From Thiomicrorhabdus lithotrophica (GTDB lineage: Bacteria; Pseudomonadota; Gammaproteobacteria; Thiomicrospirales; Thiomicrospiraceae): a DNA stretch of 64,000 bases. The stretch spans positions 558,001 through 622,000 of the forward strand of contig NZ_CP102381.1 of assembly GCF_029201445.1 (NCBI RefSeq), in the 5' to 3' direction. Position 1 is the first letter of the stretch. Each line of letters opens with the position of its first letter. Shown here piece after piece: positions 25,800 to 34,929 of this stretch. The notes beneath the pieces are model-generated. The model saw only the letters and a program-made list of their open reading frames with translations, was not told the origin of the DNA and made no database searches. The position numbers and the translations under genes were made by a program.

Positions 25800-26765
25800 T
25801 TAATTTTTTGTCTTAACCTTATTTTCAGTCGTTGTTTTATCTCTATTATAAGCCTGTTGAATAGTATCGTTTTCTAGACGTTGAATTTTGGTTATAGTCC
25901 ATTTTTCAACATCTTGCCACATCTTAAAAATCTCTTTGTGATTGGGCATGGAGCCAGCGGAACGTAATTCTAATGTTAATACTGGGATATTTAAATACTC
26001 CCCAGCATAGCGCCCCAAAGAACCAGGGTAAGTCCCTAACTCTCTATGCTTTAGCCCCCCAATTTTATTTGGAACGGCATGGTCAGGCCCATCATAGTCT
26101 AACAAACCATAAGGTGCATGGATTGAGATAATTGCATCAGGTTTAAACTCTTCTATTGTGTTAACTAACCATTGAGTTTCGGGTTCTGAGTTCGCTGATT
26201 TTCCGGGGTAACGTCTTTTGTTTTTTTTGTAATATTTTTTCCAATACTTAATCGCCAATTCATCCCAGTCTGGTGATGGAAAATTACGGTTTAAGTCAAC
26301 ATTGTTAGCGTTAATTCTGGTAGCTGGGCTACGATACAAACCATCAGGATTGACTAGTGGAAAAAATAACCAGTGTTGGCGAGTTTGATCCTGATGCTTG
26401 ATCATGTTTTGCATCCACAAATAAGTCATACTAATTGCGGAGTATTCGTCACCATGAATACCGCTAATAAATAGGATTCTACCTTCAGGCAGGTGTTTAA
26501 ATTGGTCTGCGGGTTTAAAGTGACGTTCAGTTAACATTCGGCCCTGAAAACTTTTAAAACCACTGTTCTTTAATTGTAAGTCTAAACAGCCTTGGTATTT
26601 TACTGTTCGAAGCTTTTTAGACCACTCTGAACAATATTGTTTCATCTTTAAGCTATCTGACGATTTTGATTCGCTTTGATTAAGTTGTTGCGTAGTCGCT
26701 AGTGCTTGACTAAACCCAAATTGGGAAAGGGTTAAAATGGTTAAGCCGATTACTTTTAAAAACAT
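25800..26765 (-). CDS. M14 zinc carboxypeptidase, exported (murein peptide amidase-like)
   Basis: This 321-residue protein has an N-terminal signal (VIGLTILTLSQFGFSQALA). The zinc site is ISGIHGDEYSA (HxxE) with the third ligand in IISIHAPYG. The substrate Arg lies in NNVDLNRNFPSPDW, and the general base Glu in PVLTLELRSAG. This is the M14 peptidase pattern, closest in style to MpaA-like enzymes that trim murein peptides. Next to an L,D-transpeptidase it suggests cell-wall turnover. It is 11 nt downstream of pilU, so it may be in the same transcript. Confidence 0.85.
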   Translation of the reverse strand: MFLKVIGLTILTLSQFGFSQALATTQQLNQSESKSSDSLKMKQYCSEWSKKLRTVKYQGCLDLQLKNSGFKSFQGRMLTERHFKPADQFKHLPEGRILFISGIHGDEYSAISMTYLWMQNMIKHQDQTRQHWLFFPLVNPDGLYRSPATRINANNVDLNRNFPSPDWDELAIKYWKKYYKKNKRRYPGKSANSEPETQWLVNTIEEFKPDAIISIHAPYGLLDYDGPDHAVPNKIGGLKHRELGTYPGSLGRYAGEYLNIPVLTLELRSAGSMPNHKEIFKMWQDVEKWTITKIQRLENDTIQQAYNRDKTTTENKVKTKN

Positions 26766-26776
26766 AGTGATAAACT

Positions 26777-27934
26777 TTATTCTTCTTGCTTTAAACTAAA
26801 TTTAATCGCTTCTGTTGAAAGTTCGCTATCGTCATCGCTAGGCTGCGGTAATTTACTATTTAACTTTATATTTAAACGTAAATCATTCATAGAGTCTGCA
26901 CCCCTTAGGGCGTCTTGGTAAGTGATTAATCCATTTTCATACAAGTCAAATAATGCCTGGTCAAAAGTCTGCATTCCTAAAGCACTTGAATTTTGCATTA
27001 ACTGTTTGATTTCATTTACCTTTCCATGAAATATAAGCTCAGCAATACGAGGGGTGTTGATCAAAACTTCTACTGCAGCAATTAAACCTCCGCCTATTTT
27101 GGGAATGAGTCGTTGTGAGATAACCGCTTTTAAGTTAAGTGATAAATCCATTAAAATGTGTCCGCGTTGATTCGCCGGAAAAAAGTTTATAATTCGGTCA
27201 AGTGTTTGGTTAGTATTGTTAGCATGTAAAGTAGAAAGGCATAAGTGACCTGTTTCTGAGAAGGCAATGGCATGCTCCATTGTATCTCGGCTTCGAATTT
27301 CACCTATTAATATGACATCGGGTGCTTGTCGTAAGGTGTTTTTAAGTGCGCTTTCATAGCTTTCAGTATCAACGCCTACTTCTCGTTGAGTTACGATACT
27401 CTTTTTATGACGGTGGATAAACTCAATAGGGTCCTCAATAGTAATGATATGACCATCCATTGTTGTATTTCTTACATCCACTAAGCTTGCTAGTGTTGTT
27501 GATTTACCTGAACCTGTTCCACCTACAATCAAAATTAAACCATTCTTATCTGTGATAGTCTCTTTAATAATGCTAGGTAGGTTTAAGTCTTCAAACGTCG
27601 GTATCTCTGTATGCACTGAACGTATTACCATTCCAGGTGTACCACGTTGAATAAAAATGTTAACACGGTAACGTGCAATACCACTGATATGATAGGCGAA
27701 GTTAATCTCTTGAGTATTCTGAAAGGTAGCTAATTGGTCGTGGTTCATCATTTGATAGGCAAGCTTTGTTGCTGTGTCCGCAGTCAGTTTATCTTCCGTA
27801 AGGGAGACTAACTTGCCATCTTTTTTCATGGTTGCAGCACGACCAGCAGTAATGAATAAATCAGAACCTCCGTTGTTGGAAAAGAAGACTAATAATTTAT
27901 CTAACTCTGACAGGCTTTCTGTATCAACTACCAT
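26777..27934 (-). CDS. pilU: Type IV pilus twitching ATPase PilU
   Basis: This 385-residue PilT-family ATPase shows Walker A IVGGTGSGKSTTLAS, HIITIEDPIEFIHRHKKS, Walker B DVILIGEIRSRDTMEHAI and the His box TGHLCLSTLHANN. PilU differs from PilT by its longer acidic C-terminal tail (PSDDDSELSTEAI), which is present here. It assists PilT in pilus retraction, at the inner face of the cytoplasmic membrane. It lies 11 nt after pilT. Confidence 0.95.
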   Translation of the reverse strand: MVVDTESLSELDKLLVFFSNNGGSDLFITAGRAATMKKDGKLVSLTEDKLTADTATKLAYQMMNHDQLATFQNTQEINFAYHISGIARYRVNIFIQRGTPGMVIRSVHTEIPTFEDLNLPSIIKETITDKNGLILIVGGTGSGKSTTLASLVDVRNTTMDGHIITIEDPIEFIHRHKKSIVTQREVGVDTESYESALKNTLRQAPDVILIGEIRSRDTMEHAIAFSETGHLCLSTLHANNTNQTLDRIINFFPANQRGHILMDLSLNLKAVISQRLIPKIGGGLIAAVEVLINTPRIAELIFHGKVNEIKQLMQNSSALGMQTFDQALFDLYENGLITYQDALRGADSMNDLRLNIKLNSKLPQPSDDDSELSTEAIKFSLKQEE

Positions 27935-27945
27935 TGCAAATTCCT

Positions 27946-28983
27946 TTAAGCAAATGCCGCTTTATTAACGGCTTTTTGTCTAGCATCTTCACGAGTAATT
28001 ACGTTTTTAGAGACTAAATCTTGTAAATTTTGATCTAATGTCTGCATACCTAATTGCTTCGAAGTCTGTATTACCGAGTACATCTGCGGTACTTTCGCTT
28101 CACGGATTAGGTTACGAATAGCAGAGTTAACTAACATGATCTCGTGAGAAGCGATTCGACCACCAGTGGTTTTCTTTAACAGTGCTTGAGAAATAACGGC
28201 TCTTAATGATTCCGAAAGCATTGAGCGAACCATCTCTTTCTCTTCAGCTGGAAATACATCAATAATACGGTCAATGGTTTTTGCTGCAGAACTCGTATGC
28301 AATGTTCCAAAAACTAAATGTCCTGTTTCAGCAGCGGTCAAAGCAAGACGAATGGTTTCCAAATCTCGCATCTCACCGACTAAAATAACGTCTGGATCCT
28401 CACGTAAAGCGGAACGAAGGGCATTGGTAAACCCTTTAGTGTCACGGTGAACTTCACGCTGGTTGATTAAACTGCGAATGGGGGTGTGAACAAATTCGAT
28501 AGGATCTTCAACCGTTAGAATGTGTGCAGCTTCTTTTTTATTAATGTAATCCACCATGGCAGCAAGCGTAGTAGATTTACCAGAACCAGTTGGGCCTGTT
28601 ACAAGAACTAGTCCACGCGGAAAGCTAGAAATATCTTTAAAAATTTCAGGACATTCTAATTCTTCAAGCGTAATAATCTTACTTGGAATAGTACGGAAAA
28701 CCGCGCCTATACCCCGATTATGCATAAAAATATTTGCACGGAATCGAGCAATGTTGGGTAGTTCAAAAGAGAAATCGCTTTCTAGTTCAGATTCAAAGCC
28801 ACGACGTTGCTCATCATTCATGATGTCATAAATCATAGTCTGTAGCTGTTCAGCTTCTAAATTAGGCGCTTCAATACGTTGAACATCACCATCTTTACGG
28901 ATAATTGGAGGTTGTCCAGTAGAAAGGTGTAAATCTGAAGCACCTTGCTGAACGCTAAATTCTAATAATTGAGTGATATCCAT
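27946..28983 (-). CDS. pilT: Type IV pilus retraction ATPase PilT
   Basis: At 345 residues this is standard PilT length. It has LEFSVQQGASDLHLSTGQPP at the N-terminus, Walker A VTGPTGSGKSTTLAAM, HILTVEDPIEFVH, Walker B DVILVGEMRDLETIRLAL and TGHLVFGTLHTSS. It powers retraction of type IV pili, used in twitching and in pulling DNA to the cell during transformation. It heads a pilT-pilU pair, and the 170-nt gap upstream should hold the promoter. A one-mismatch copy of the dispersed motif, ACCAGGCATGGTAA, lies in that gap at 29110-29123. Confidence 0.97.
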   Translation of the reverse strand: MDITQLLEFSVQQGASDLHLSTGQPPIIRKDGDVQRIEAPNLEAEQLQTMIYDIMNDEQRRGFESELESDFSFELPNIARFRANIFMHNRGIGAVFRTIPSKIITLEELECPEIFKDISSFPRGLVLVTGPTGSGKSTTLAAMVDYINKKEAAHILTVEDPIEFVHTPIRSLINQREVHRDTKGFTNALRSALREDPDVILVGEMRDLETIRLALTAAETGHLVFGTLHTSSAAKTIDRIIDVFPAEEKEMVRSMLSESLRAVISQALLKKTTGGRIASHEIMLVNSAIRNLIREAKVPQMYSVIQTSKQLGMQTLDQNLQDLVSKNVITREDARQKAVNKAAFA

Positions 28984-29154
28984 GTAAAACGACTCCAGAA
29001 GAAAATGTGGGTTTTTTATTAAAGCATATATTTAAAACTATTTATTCAATCCGTCCTTCTATATTAATGAGTCAATCGAGTAAAGTCATGTTTTATTCAA
29101 AATTAAGAAACCAGGCATGGTAATGACGGTTAAAGTTTATTTCTCGTTAAAAAT

Positions 29155-29616
29155 TTATTTAAAACCAATTTTATGAACAGTTGGTTCTATCCCTGAAGCT
29201 TTGTAGGCTTTCCAACGTTCTCGTCCCATTTGTATGAGGTATTCGGATTGATCCAAAACTTCAATCGTGCGTTGATAGAAGGTATGTTCTGCTGGAAAGT
29301 CAGGGTGTAGATTAATTAAGACATCATTACACGGTTTACTGATTTGCTCGCCATATAATTGAATAGGGGCTTGTACATTGAGTTCTAAACCATGATGAAC
29401 AAAACTCTGTGGTTTAAACCCCCATAGTGTTAAATCATAGCGTTTTGCGTCTTGTTGATTGGCAAAACGAACGTCGCAGTTACGTTCCTGTTTCCAGATA
29501 GTGTTTAGGAGCTTACTCAAGAAAGCTTCTCTATCTGTTGGTTCAGTGCTGTTTAGTACATAAAACAGCACATCAGGGGCGTTAAGCGTGTCGGACGTTG
29601 TATTTTTGTCACTCAT
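29155..29616 (-). CDS. holC: DNA polymerase III chi subunit
   Basis: At 153 residues this matches the length of HolC. It contains DVLFYVLNST near the N-terminus, KLLNTIWKQERNCDVRFANQ, LTLWGFKPQSFVHHG (the usual WtFxxxsFxPH region), PCNDVLINLHPDFPAE and a C-terminal RERWKAYKASG. Chi links the clamp loader to SSB. The gene directly follows pepA (8-nt gap), the common gammaproteobacterial order. Confidence 0.93.
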   Translation of the reverse strand: MSDKNTTSDTLNAPDVLFYVLNSTEPTDREAFLSKLLNTIWKQERNCDVRFANQQDAKRYDLTLWGFKPQSFVHHGLELNVQAPIQLYGEQISKPCNDVLINLHPDFPAEHTFYQRTIEVLDQSEYLIQMGRERWKAYKASGIEPTVHKIGFK

Positions 29617-29624
29617 TTAACGCA

Positions 29625-31121
29625 TTAACCGTTGGTAGCTTCGTTCAATAGATATTCTACTAAAGCTGGAACTGGACGACCTGTCGCACCTTTATTATCT
29701 CCACTAACCCAAGCGGTTCCTGCAATATCTAAATGTGCCCAATCTACCTCTTTGGTAAAGCGAGCCAAAAACTGAGCAGCAGTAATAGAGCCACCTGCTC
29801 GACCACCAATGTTTGCCATGTCTGCAAAGTTGGATTTTAATTGTTCATCCCACTCTTCTCCCATAGGCATCTGCCAAAAGCGATCATAAGTATTTTGTCC
29901 CGCACTTAATAGGTTATCTATGAGTTCTTGGTTATTTCCCATTATTGCAGAAACATGATGCCCTAAAGCGATGATGCAAGCACCCGTTAAGGTTGCCATA
30001 TCGATGATTTTTGCTGGTTTATATGTCTGTTGCGTGTAGGTTAGGGCATCGCATAAAATTAAACGGCCTTCAGCATCTGTATTTAACACTTCGATAGTTT
30101 GACCTGAAAGCGATGTAACGACATCACCTGGTTTAATCGCTTCACCAGAAGGCATATTCTCTGTTGCTGGGATAACCCCAACTACATTTAGGTTGGGTTT
30201 TAACTCACCTAAAGATTTAAAAACGCCTAATACCGTTGCGGCACCACCCATGTCATATTTCATTTCATCCATAGCCTGACCTGGTTTTAGTGAAATGCCA
30301 CCAGTATCAAAAGTAACGCCTTTACCGACCAATGCAATAGGCGCATCTTCAGGGCTGCCACCTTTATAAGATAGGCAAATCATTTTTGGAGGTGTCGGAC
30401 CGCCTTGAGCAACCGCCATAAAAGATCCCATGCCCATTTCAATCATTTCTTTTCGGTCAAGAATGTTAATTTCAAAGCCATATTCTTTTCCTAAAGCGAT
30501 GGCGGTATCGGCTAAATAACTAGGCGTACAGAAATTACTTGGCATATTGGCAAGGTCTTGAGTTAAAGCCATACCTATAGCACTTGATTGTCCTTGTTGG
30601 ACAGCGGCATCTTGCGGATGGCACGGAAAAATCATGCTCTCTAATTTAGGTTCTTTAACAGGGTGTTCTCCACGGCTTTCGTGGCTGTAATCGTAAAAGC
30701 TTCTTTGAAAAACTTGAGCATTTTGCATGCATGACCAGGCCTGCTGGTTGGTAGTGACATTCTTTGGGCTCACAAACGCTAAAGCATTAACGGTATGAAT
30801 TGAACCACAGTGATCAAGCGCATCTGCCGAAGCTTTAAGCGCTGTTAAATAAGATTTAGCCGTTAGTTTGTCAATTTCTCCAACTCCAACCAATAATAGG
30901 CGTTTGATTGAAAAGTCTTTTGGTTTAATCAGTAATAAAGTTTTACCAACCTTTCCAGAAAAATCACCCGCATTAAATAGTTCCTCTACAAAAGTCTCAA
31001 TTTCAGGCAGATGCTGAATATTTTCAATGCCTTGAGGTAAATTACCTTTCGATGTTACTGGAAGAATAAGAGTGTCGATGTTACTAACGTTAGTATCAAA
31101 AGAGAATTGGATTGATTTCAT
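29625..31121 (-). CDS. pepA: Leucyl aminopeptidase (cytosol aminopeptidase)
   Basis: This 498-residue M17 enzyme has the two-metal site: LVGKGVTFDTGGISLKPG, KYDMGGAATVLG, and the signature EVLNTDAEGRLILCDAL. It releases N-terminal residues from peptides, and in some bacteria it also binds DNA at Xer sites. ATG 31121 is chosen because the TTG two codons upstream is closer to the AAAGG than usual. It is divergent from lptF. Confidence 0.96.
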   Translation of the reverse strand: MKSIQFSFDTNVSNIDTLILPVTSKGNLPQGIENIQHLPEIETFVEELFNAGDFSGKVGKTLLLIKPKDFSIKRLLLVGVGEIDKLTAKSYLTALKASADALDHCGSIHTVNALAFVSPKNVTTNQQAWSCMQNAQVFQRSFYDYSHESRGEHPVKEPKLESMIFPCHPQDAAVQQGQSSAIGMALTQDLANMPSNFCTPSYLADTAIALGKEYGFEINILDRKEMIEMGMGSFMAVAQGGPTPPKMICLSYKGGSPEDAPIALVGKGVTFDTGGISLKPGQAMDEMKYDMGGAATVLGVFKSLGELKPNLNVVGVIPATENMPSGEAIKPGDVVTSLSGQTIEVLNTDAEGRLILCDALTYTQQTYKPAKIIDMATLTGACIIALGHHVSAIMGNNQELIDNLLSAGQNTYDRFWQMPMGEEWDEQLKSNFADMANIGGRAGGSITAAQFLARFTKEVDWAHLDIAGTAWVSGDNKGATGRPVPALVEYLLNEATNG

Positions 31122-31224
31122 GTACAAGTTGCCTTTTATTTATGTCGCCAACAAGGGTTGGGTATAATGTCTTCAAATAGTGAAGAGTTTTACTTTTCAA
31201 GAATATTCCTAACATTTTAATTGA

Positions 31225-32319
31225 GTGAACCGATTTTTGCGAATTCTCGATAAATATATTTTAAAAGAACTGAGTCTAACGTTTTTAGCCGTTTTAATTG
31301 TCTTGTTGCTAATTACTTTTGGCAGTGAAGCCACCAAGCTTTTGGCGGATGCAATGCAGGGTAAAATTCCTGCTTCAGTTGTTTTACACGTTCTATTGTT
31401 AAAAATCCCCCCCGCTTTAGAAATTATCTTACCACTAGTGGCTTTACTAAGTGTTATGTTGGCGATAGGTAGACTGTATCAAGACCAGGAAATGATTGTC
31501 TTAAATAGCTGTGCGGTGAGGCCTGTGTATTTTAAAAAGGTGGTTTTTGCCTTTTTAATTCCAGTAGCATTGATTACGGCATGGGTTAGTTTAGTAGTTT
31601 CACCATGGAGTTATCAGCAAGAACGCCTTTTAATTGCTCAAGCACAAACCATATCTCCTATAGCAGGCCTGGTTCCAGGAAAGTTTAATCCTCTTCCTAA
31701 TAAAAATGGCGTTTTGTATGCCAAAGCGATTGATGAAAACGGTGTAATGGATTCTATTTGGCTAAAGTATCGTTCTAAAGAAGACGACGTTGTTTTAGTC
31801 GCACCAGTAGGGCGTTTTGAGTGGATAAATAATCGAGTTGTATTGATTCTTGAAAACGGCCATAGCTACCGAGGATTGCATGGTAGTAGCGATGTTGTAG
31901 TGCAAGAGTATGCAAGGTTTGAAGGGTATTTACCTGAACTAACACAGGATAAACTGCACCCTAAAACATTTGAAAAGCCAACTTCGGAGCTGTGGCACTC
32001 AACTGACTTAAAAGAACAAGCGCTATTGCAGTGGCGTTTGGTCACTCCATTTGGCATCTTAGTATTGGGCTTGCTTGGTCTTAAGATGAGTAAAACAGGT
32101 CCAAGAGAAGGTCGTTTTGCTAAACTTTTTTTAGCCTTAGTTATGTATATTTTATATAACCAGTTATTAGTCATTGGCCGTGATGGAATTTCTAATGGAG
32201 GGTGGCCTATATGGTTGGGTCTTTGGCCTATTCCAATTTTGTTTATGTGGTTCGCCTTAGCCGACAAGCAAAAACCAAGATTTAAAACTCTCATTCCAAA
32301 GTGGAAAAGGGTGAAGTGA
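31225..32319 (+). CDS. lptF: LPS export ABC transporter permease LptF
   Basis: This 364-residue inner-membrane protein begins LRILDKYILKELSLTFLAVL, typical of LptF. It has about six membrane helices, three on each side of a periplasmic beta-jellyroll region (residues 135-265). With LptG and LptB it extracts LPS from the inner membrane. It starts at GTG 31225, and lptG starts 1 nt after its stop. A TATAAT at 31163-31168 is a plausible -10, although the matching -35 is weak. Confidence 0.95.
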   Translation: MNRFLRILDKYILKELSLTFLAVLIVLLLITFGSEATKLLADAMQGKIPASVVLHVLLLKIPPALEIILPLVALLSVMLAIGRLYQDQEMIVLNSCAVRPVYFKKVVFAFLIPVALITAWVSLVVSPWSYQQERLLIAQAQTISPIAGLVPGKFNPLPNKNGVLYAKAIDENGVMDSIWLKYRSKEDDVVLVAPVGRFEWINNRVVLILENGHSYRGLHGSSDVVVQEYARFEGYLPELTQDKLHPKTFEKPTSELWHSTDLKEQALLQWRLVTPFGILVLGLLGLKMSKTGPREGRFAKLFLALVMYILYNQLLVIGRDGISNGGWPIWLGLWPIPILFMWFALADKQKPRFKTLIPKWKRVK

Positions 32320-32320
32320 T

Positions 32321-33406
32321 ATGAATAGAATTGAACGATATTTAGGTGGCGTGGTTCTTAGTCATTCTTTATTAGTAATGCTTGTTTTAATGGTCATTTT
32401 TTCCTTTTTTGAGTTTATGAACCAAGTAGGGAAGCTAACGGATAGTTACACGCTTGGTTTAGGTGCGTTTTACACACTGTTAAAAGTCCCTGTTTATAGT
32501 TATGAGGTTTTTCCAATTGTATTGTTGATTGGTACGCTGATGGGCCTTGGTAGTTTAGCCAACCAGTCGGAATTAACGGTGCTAAGAGTCACTGGTTGGT
32601 CTATTAAGCGAATCTTGTGGGCTGTTTTGAAAACGGCCTTTTTGATGTGGTTGGTTATGGCAATTATTGGCGAGTTTGTTGCGCCAAAAAGTGAGGCTTA
32701 TGCAAAAAAAATGCGTGCAGAGGCTTTGAATCAAAGTTTTTCTATTGGTTCATCTAATGGATTATGGGTAAAAGATGATTATCAGTATATTCATGTAGGT
32801 CGAGTTATTTCTAGCCAAGATTTAAGAAATATAGAAATTTATGATTTAAAAGACGGAAAGGTCAGTGGCTTAATTCAAGCTAAGCAAGCGCACTATGATG
32901 GGGTTTGGACATTTAAGAAAGTAAAGTACATTAACTTAAAGGCTGTTCAGCCAAGTGAGCAAATGCCTAAGTATTACGATTACGCCACTGTACACTACGA
33001 TGAAATGACGAGGAGTTTTCCGCTTAAGCCAGAAGATTTAACTAATTTAGATATTGAAACACGTTATTTAAGTGGTTGGGACTTATATCACTATGTGGAG
33101 TTTTTACAAGAGAATGATTTAGATGCAAGTAGTTACTTGTTATCGTTTTGGCGTAAGGTAGCAACACCACTGGTTGTATTAGCAATGATTGCGGTTGTTT
33201 TTCCGTTGATATTTGGTTCTATGCGTCAGGTCAGTGTAGGGCAAAGAATTTTTTTAGGTGTTCTTATTGGAATGGGGTTTCATTTGATTAATCAATTGAT
33301 TGGTAATGTTTCTGTGGTCTACCAGTTGCCTATTGTTTTAGCTGCCATTGCACCTTCCATAGCCTTATTACTGTTTTCTTGGTATTGGTTGCGAAGAGTC
33401 GATTAA
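32321..33406 (+). CDS. lptG: LPS export ABC transporter permease LptG
   Basis: This 361-residue LptF/LptG-family permease has RIERYLGGVVLSHSLLVML at the start, then a periplasmic domain and three C-terminal helices ending in SIALLLFSWYWLRRVD. It partners LptF in LPS transport. The lptFG pair is divergent from pepA, as is common in this class, and ends in a strong shared terminator. Confidence 0.95.
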   Translation: MNRIERYLGGVVLSHSLLVMLVLMVIFSFFEFMNQVGKLTDSYTLGLGAFYTLLKVPVYSYEVFPIVLLIGTLMGLGSLANQSELTVLRVTGWSIKRILWAVLKTAFLMWLVMAIIGEFVAPKSEAYAKKMRAEALNQSFSIGSSNGLWVKDDYQYIHVGRVISSQDLRNIEIYDLKDGKVSGLIQAKQAHYDGVWTFKKVKYINLKAVQPSEQMPKYYDYATVHYDEMTRSFPLKPEDLTNLDIETRYLSGWDLYHYVEFLQENDLDASSYLLSFWRKVATPLVVLAMIAVVFPLIFGSMRQVSVGQRIFLGVLIGMGFHLINQLIGNVSVVYQLPIVLAAIAPSIALLLFSWYWLRRVD

Positions 33407-33437
33407 ATCGGTTTTTAAAATGCGTTCAGTGATCAAA

Positions 33438-33475
33438 TAAAAAAGGCTTAAACAATGTTTAAGCCTTTTTTATTT
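33438..33475. terminator. Strong bidirectional terminator between lptG and manB
   Basis: AAAAAAGGCTTAAACA and TGTTTAAGCCTTTTTT form a perfect stem with a 1-nt centre and A/T-rich tails on both sides. It serves both convergent genes. Confidence 0.93.
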
Positions 33476-33505
33476 CTATACATTTTGCCGTTTATTTAGT
33501 GAATA

Positions 33506-34861
33506 CTACTCAGCATAAATAATGGCTTCAATCTCTTGTACCTTTTGTACTACCAGGCCTGGGTTACCTCTAGATTCAATATTAAGCCTTAGAAGTGGTT
33601 CTGTATTGGATAAGCGGATGTTCATACGCCAGTCAGAGAATTCTAGGCTAAGACCATCGGTTTCATCTAATATTGGGTTTTCAGAGCGGTATTTGTCTTG
33701 TACTGCGGCTAAAATCTTCTGACTATCAGTCACTTTGTAGTTTATCTCGCCACTACAAGGATAAGCTTTCATTCGTTCTTTAATCAATTCTGATAAAGTC
33801 TTACCCGTTTTACTCATCAGTTCAGCAATTAACAACCAGGGAATCATGCCACTATCGCAGTAGGCAAAGTCTTTGAAATAGTGGTGGGCAGACATTTCAC
33901 CCCCATAAATAGCATCTTCTTTACGCATGCGTTCTTTAATAAAGGCGTGCCCAGTTTTCGATTGAACCGGAATCCCACCAGCCTGCTCAACTTGCTCAAT
34001 GGTGTTCCAGGTTAGTCGTGGATCATGCACTATTTTTTCGCCAGGATGATTTTTAAGTAAGGTTTCAGCCAAGAGACCAACTAAATAATAACCTTCGATG
34101 AAATTACCATTTTCATCAAATAAAAAACAACGGTCAAAATCGCCATCCCATGCTACGCCAAAGTCCGCCTTTTCTGCAATGATGGTCTCTGAAGTAATCG
34201 CACGATTTTCAACAATCATTGGGTTTGGCACGCCATTAGGGAAGTTGCCATCTGCTTCGTGATGCAGCTTGATTATATTAAAAGGTAATTTTGCGGCGAG
34301 CTTATCTAGTGTTGGCCCCGCGGAACCATTACCAGAATTTGCTACAACTTTAAATTTAGGCAGTGAATCGACATCAATATAAGTTAAAAGATGTTCAATA
34401 TAAGCAGATTTATCCTCTTTAAGTTGTAAAGCAGCTTTTTGTTCGGCTAGGGGGCGAAAGTCTTTATTGATAACGCGTTGTTCAATTGCATTTAAACCAG
34501 AGTCACCGCTAATTGGTTGAGAGCCTCTAGAGACTAACTTCATTCCGTTATAGCCTTTAGGGTTGTGGCTTGCAGTGATCATAATTCCGCCATCAGCTTG
34601 ATAGTGGCTCGTAGCAAAATAGACTTCTTCAGTACCACATAATCCTAAGTGAATAATCTCAACCCCTGAATCCATGAGTCCATTGCAAAGAGCTTCAGAG
34701 AGTCCTGGGCTTTCTAGACGAATATCGTAGCCAATTACAATCTGCTTCGAGTTGAACTCGCTAGCAAAGGCTCGTCCAATATCATAGGCGAGTTCAGGGT
34801 TTAAATCTTGAGGCACAATGCCACGGATATCGTATGCTTTGAATGCAGAAAGGGTTTTCAT
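33506..34861 (-). CDS. manB: Phosphomannomutase/phosphoglucomutase
   Basis: This 451-residue alpha-D-phosphohexomutase has the N-terminal FKAYDIRGIVP, the active-site loop GIMITASHNPKGYNG with the phosphoserine, the metal loop GVAWDGDFDRCFLFDE, the sugar-binding loop IYGGEMSAHHYF, and a phosphate-binding RLSNTEPLLRLNIE. It makes mannose-1-phosphate or glucose-1-phosphate for nucleotide sugars. Downstream genes on the same strand (galU, pgi) share the precursor pool with the polysaccharide locus. CAGGCCTG lies at 33554. Confidence 0.93.
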   Translation of the reverse strand: MKTLSAFKAYDIRGIVPQDLNPELAYDIGRAFASEFNSKQIVIGYDIRLESPGLSEALCNGLMDSGVEIIHLGLCGTEEVYFATSHYQADGGIMITASHNPKGYNGMKLVSRGSQPISGDSGLNAIEQRVINKDFRPLAEQKAALQLKEDKSAYIEHLLTYIDVDSLPKFKVVANSGNGSAGPTLDKLAAKLPFNIIKLHHEADGNFPNGVPNPMIVENRAITSETIIAEKADFGVAWDGDFDRCFLFDENGNFIEGYYLVGLLAETLLKNHPGEKIVHDPRLTWNTIEQVEQAGGIPVQSKTGHAFIKERMRKEDAIYGGEMSAHHYFKDFAYCDSGMIPWLLIAELMSKTGKTLSELIKERMKAYPCSGEINYKVTDSQKILAAVQDKYRSENPILDETDGLSLEFSDWRMNIRLSNTEPLLRLNIESRGNPGLVVQKVQEIEAIIYAE

Positions 34862-34929
34862 GTGTATTATAAAATCTTTTTAGTAAAAATGGTGATGGTG
34901 ACTTAGCTTTGTAGTTAACTCTACGCCTG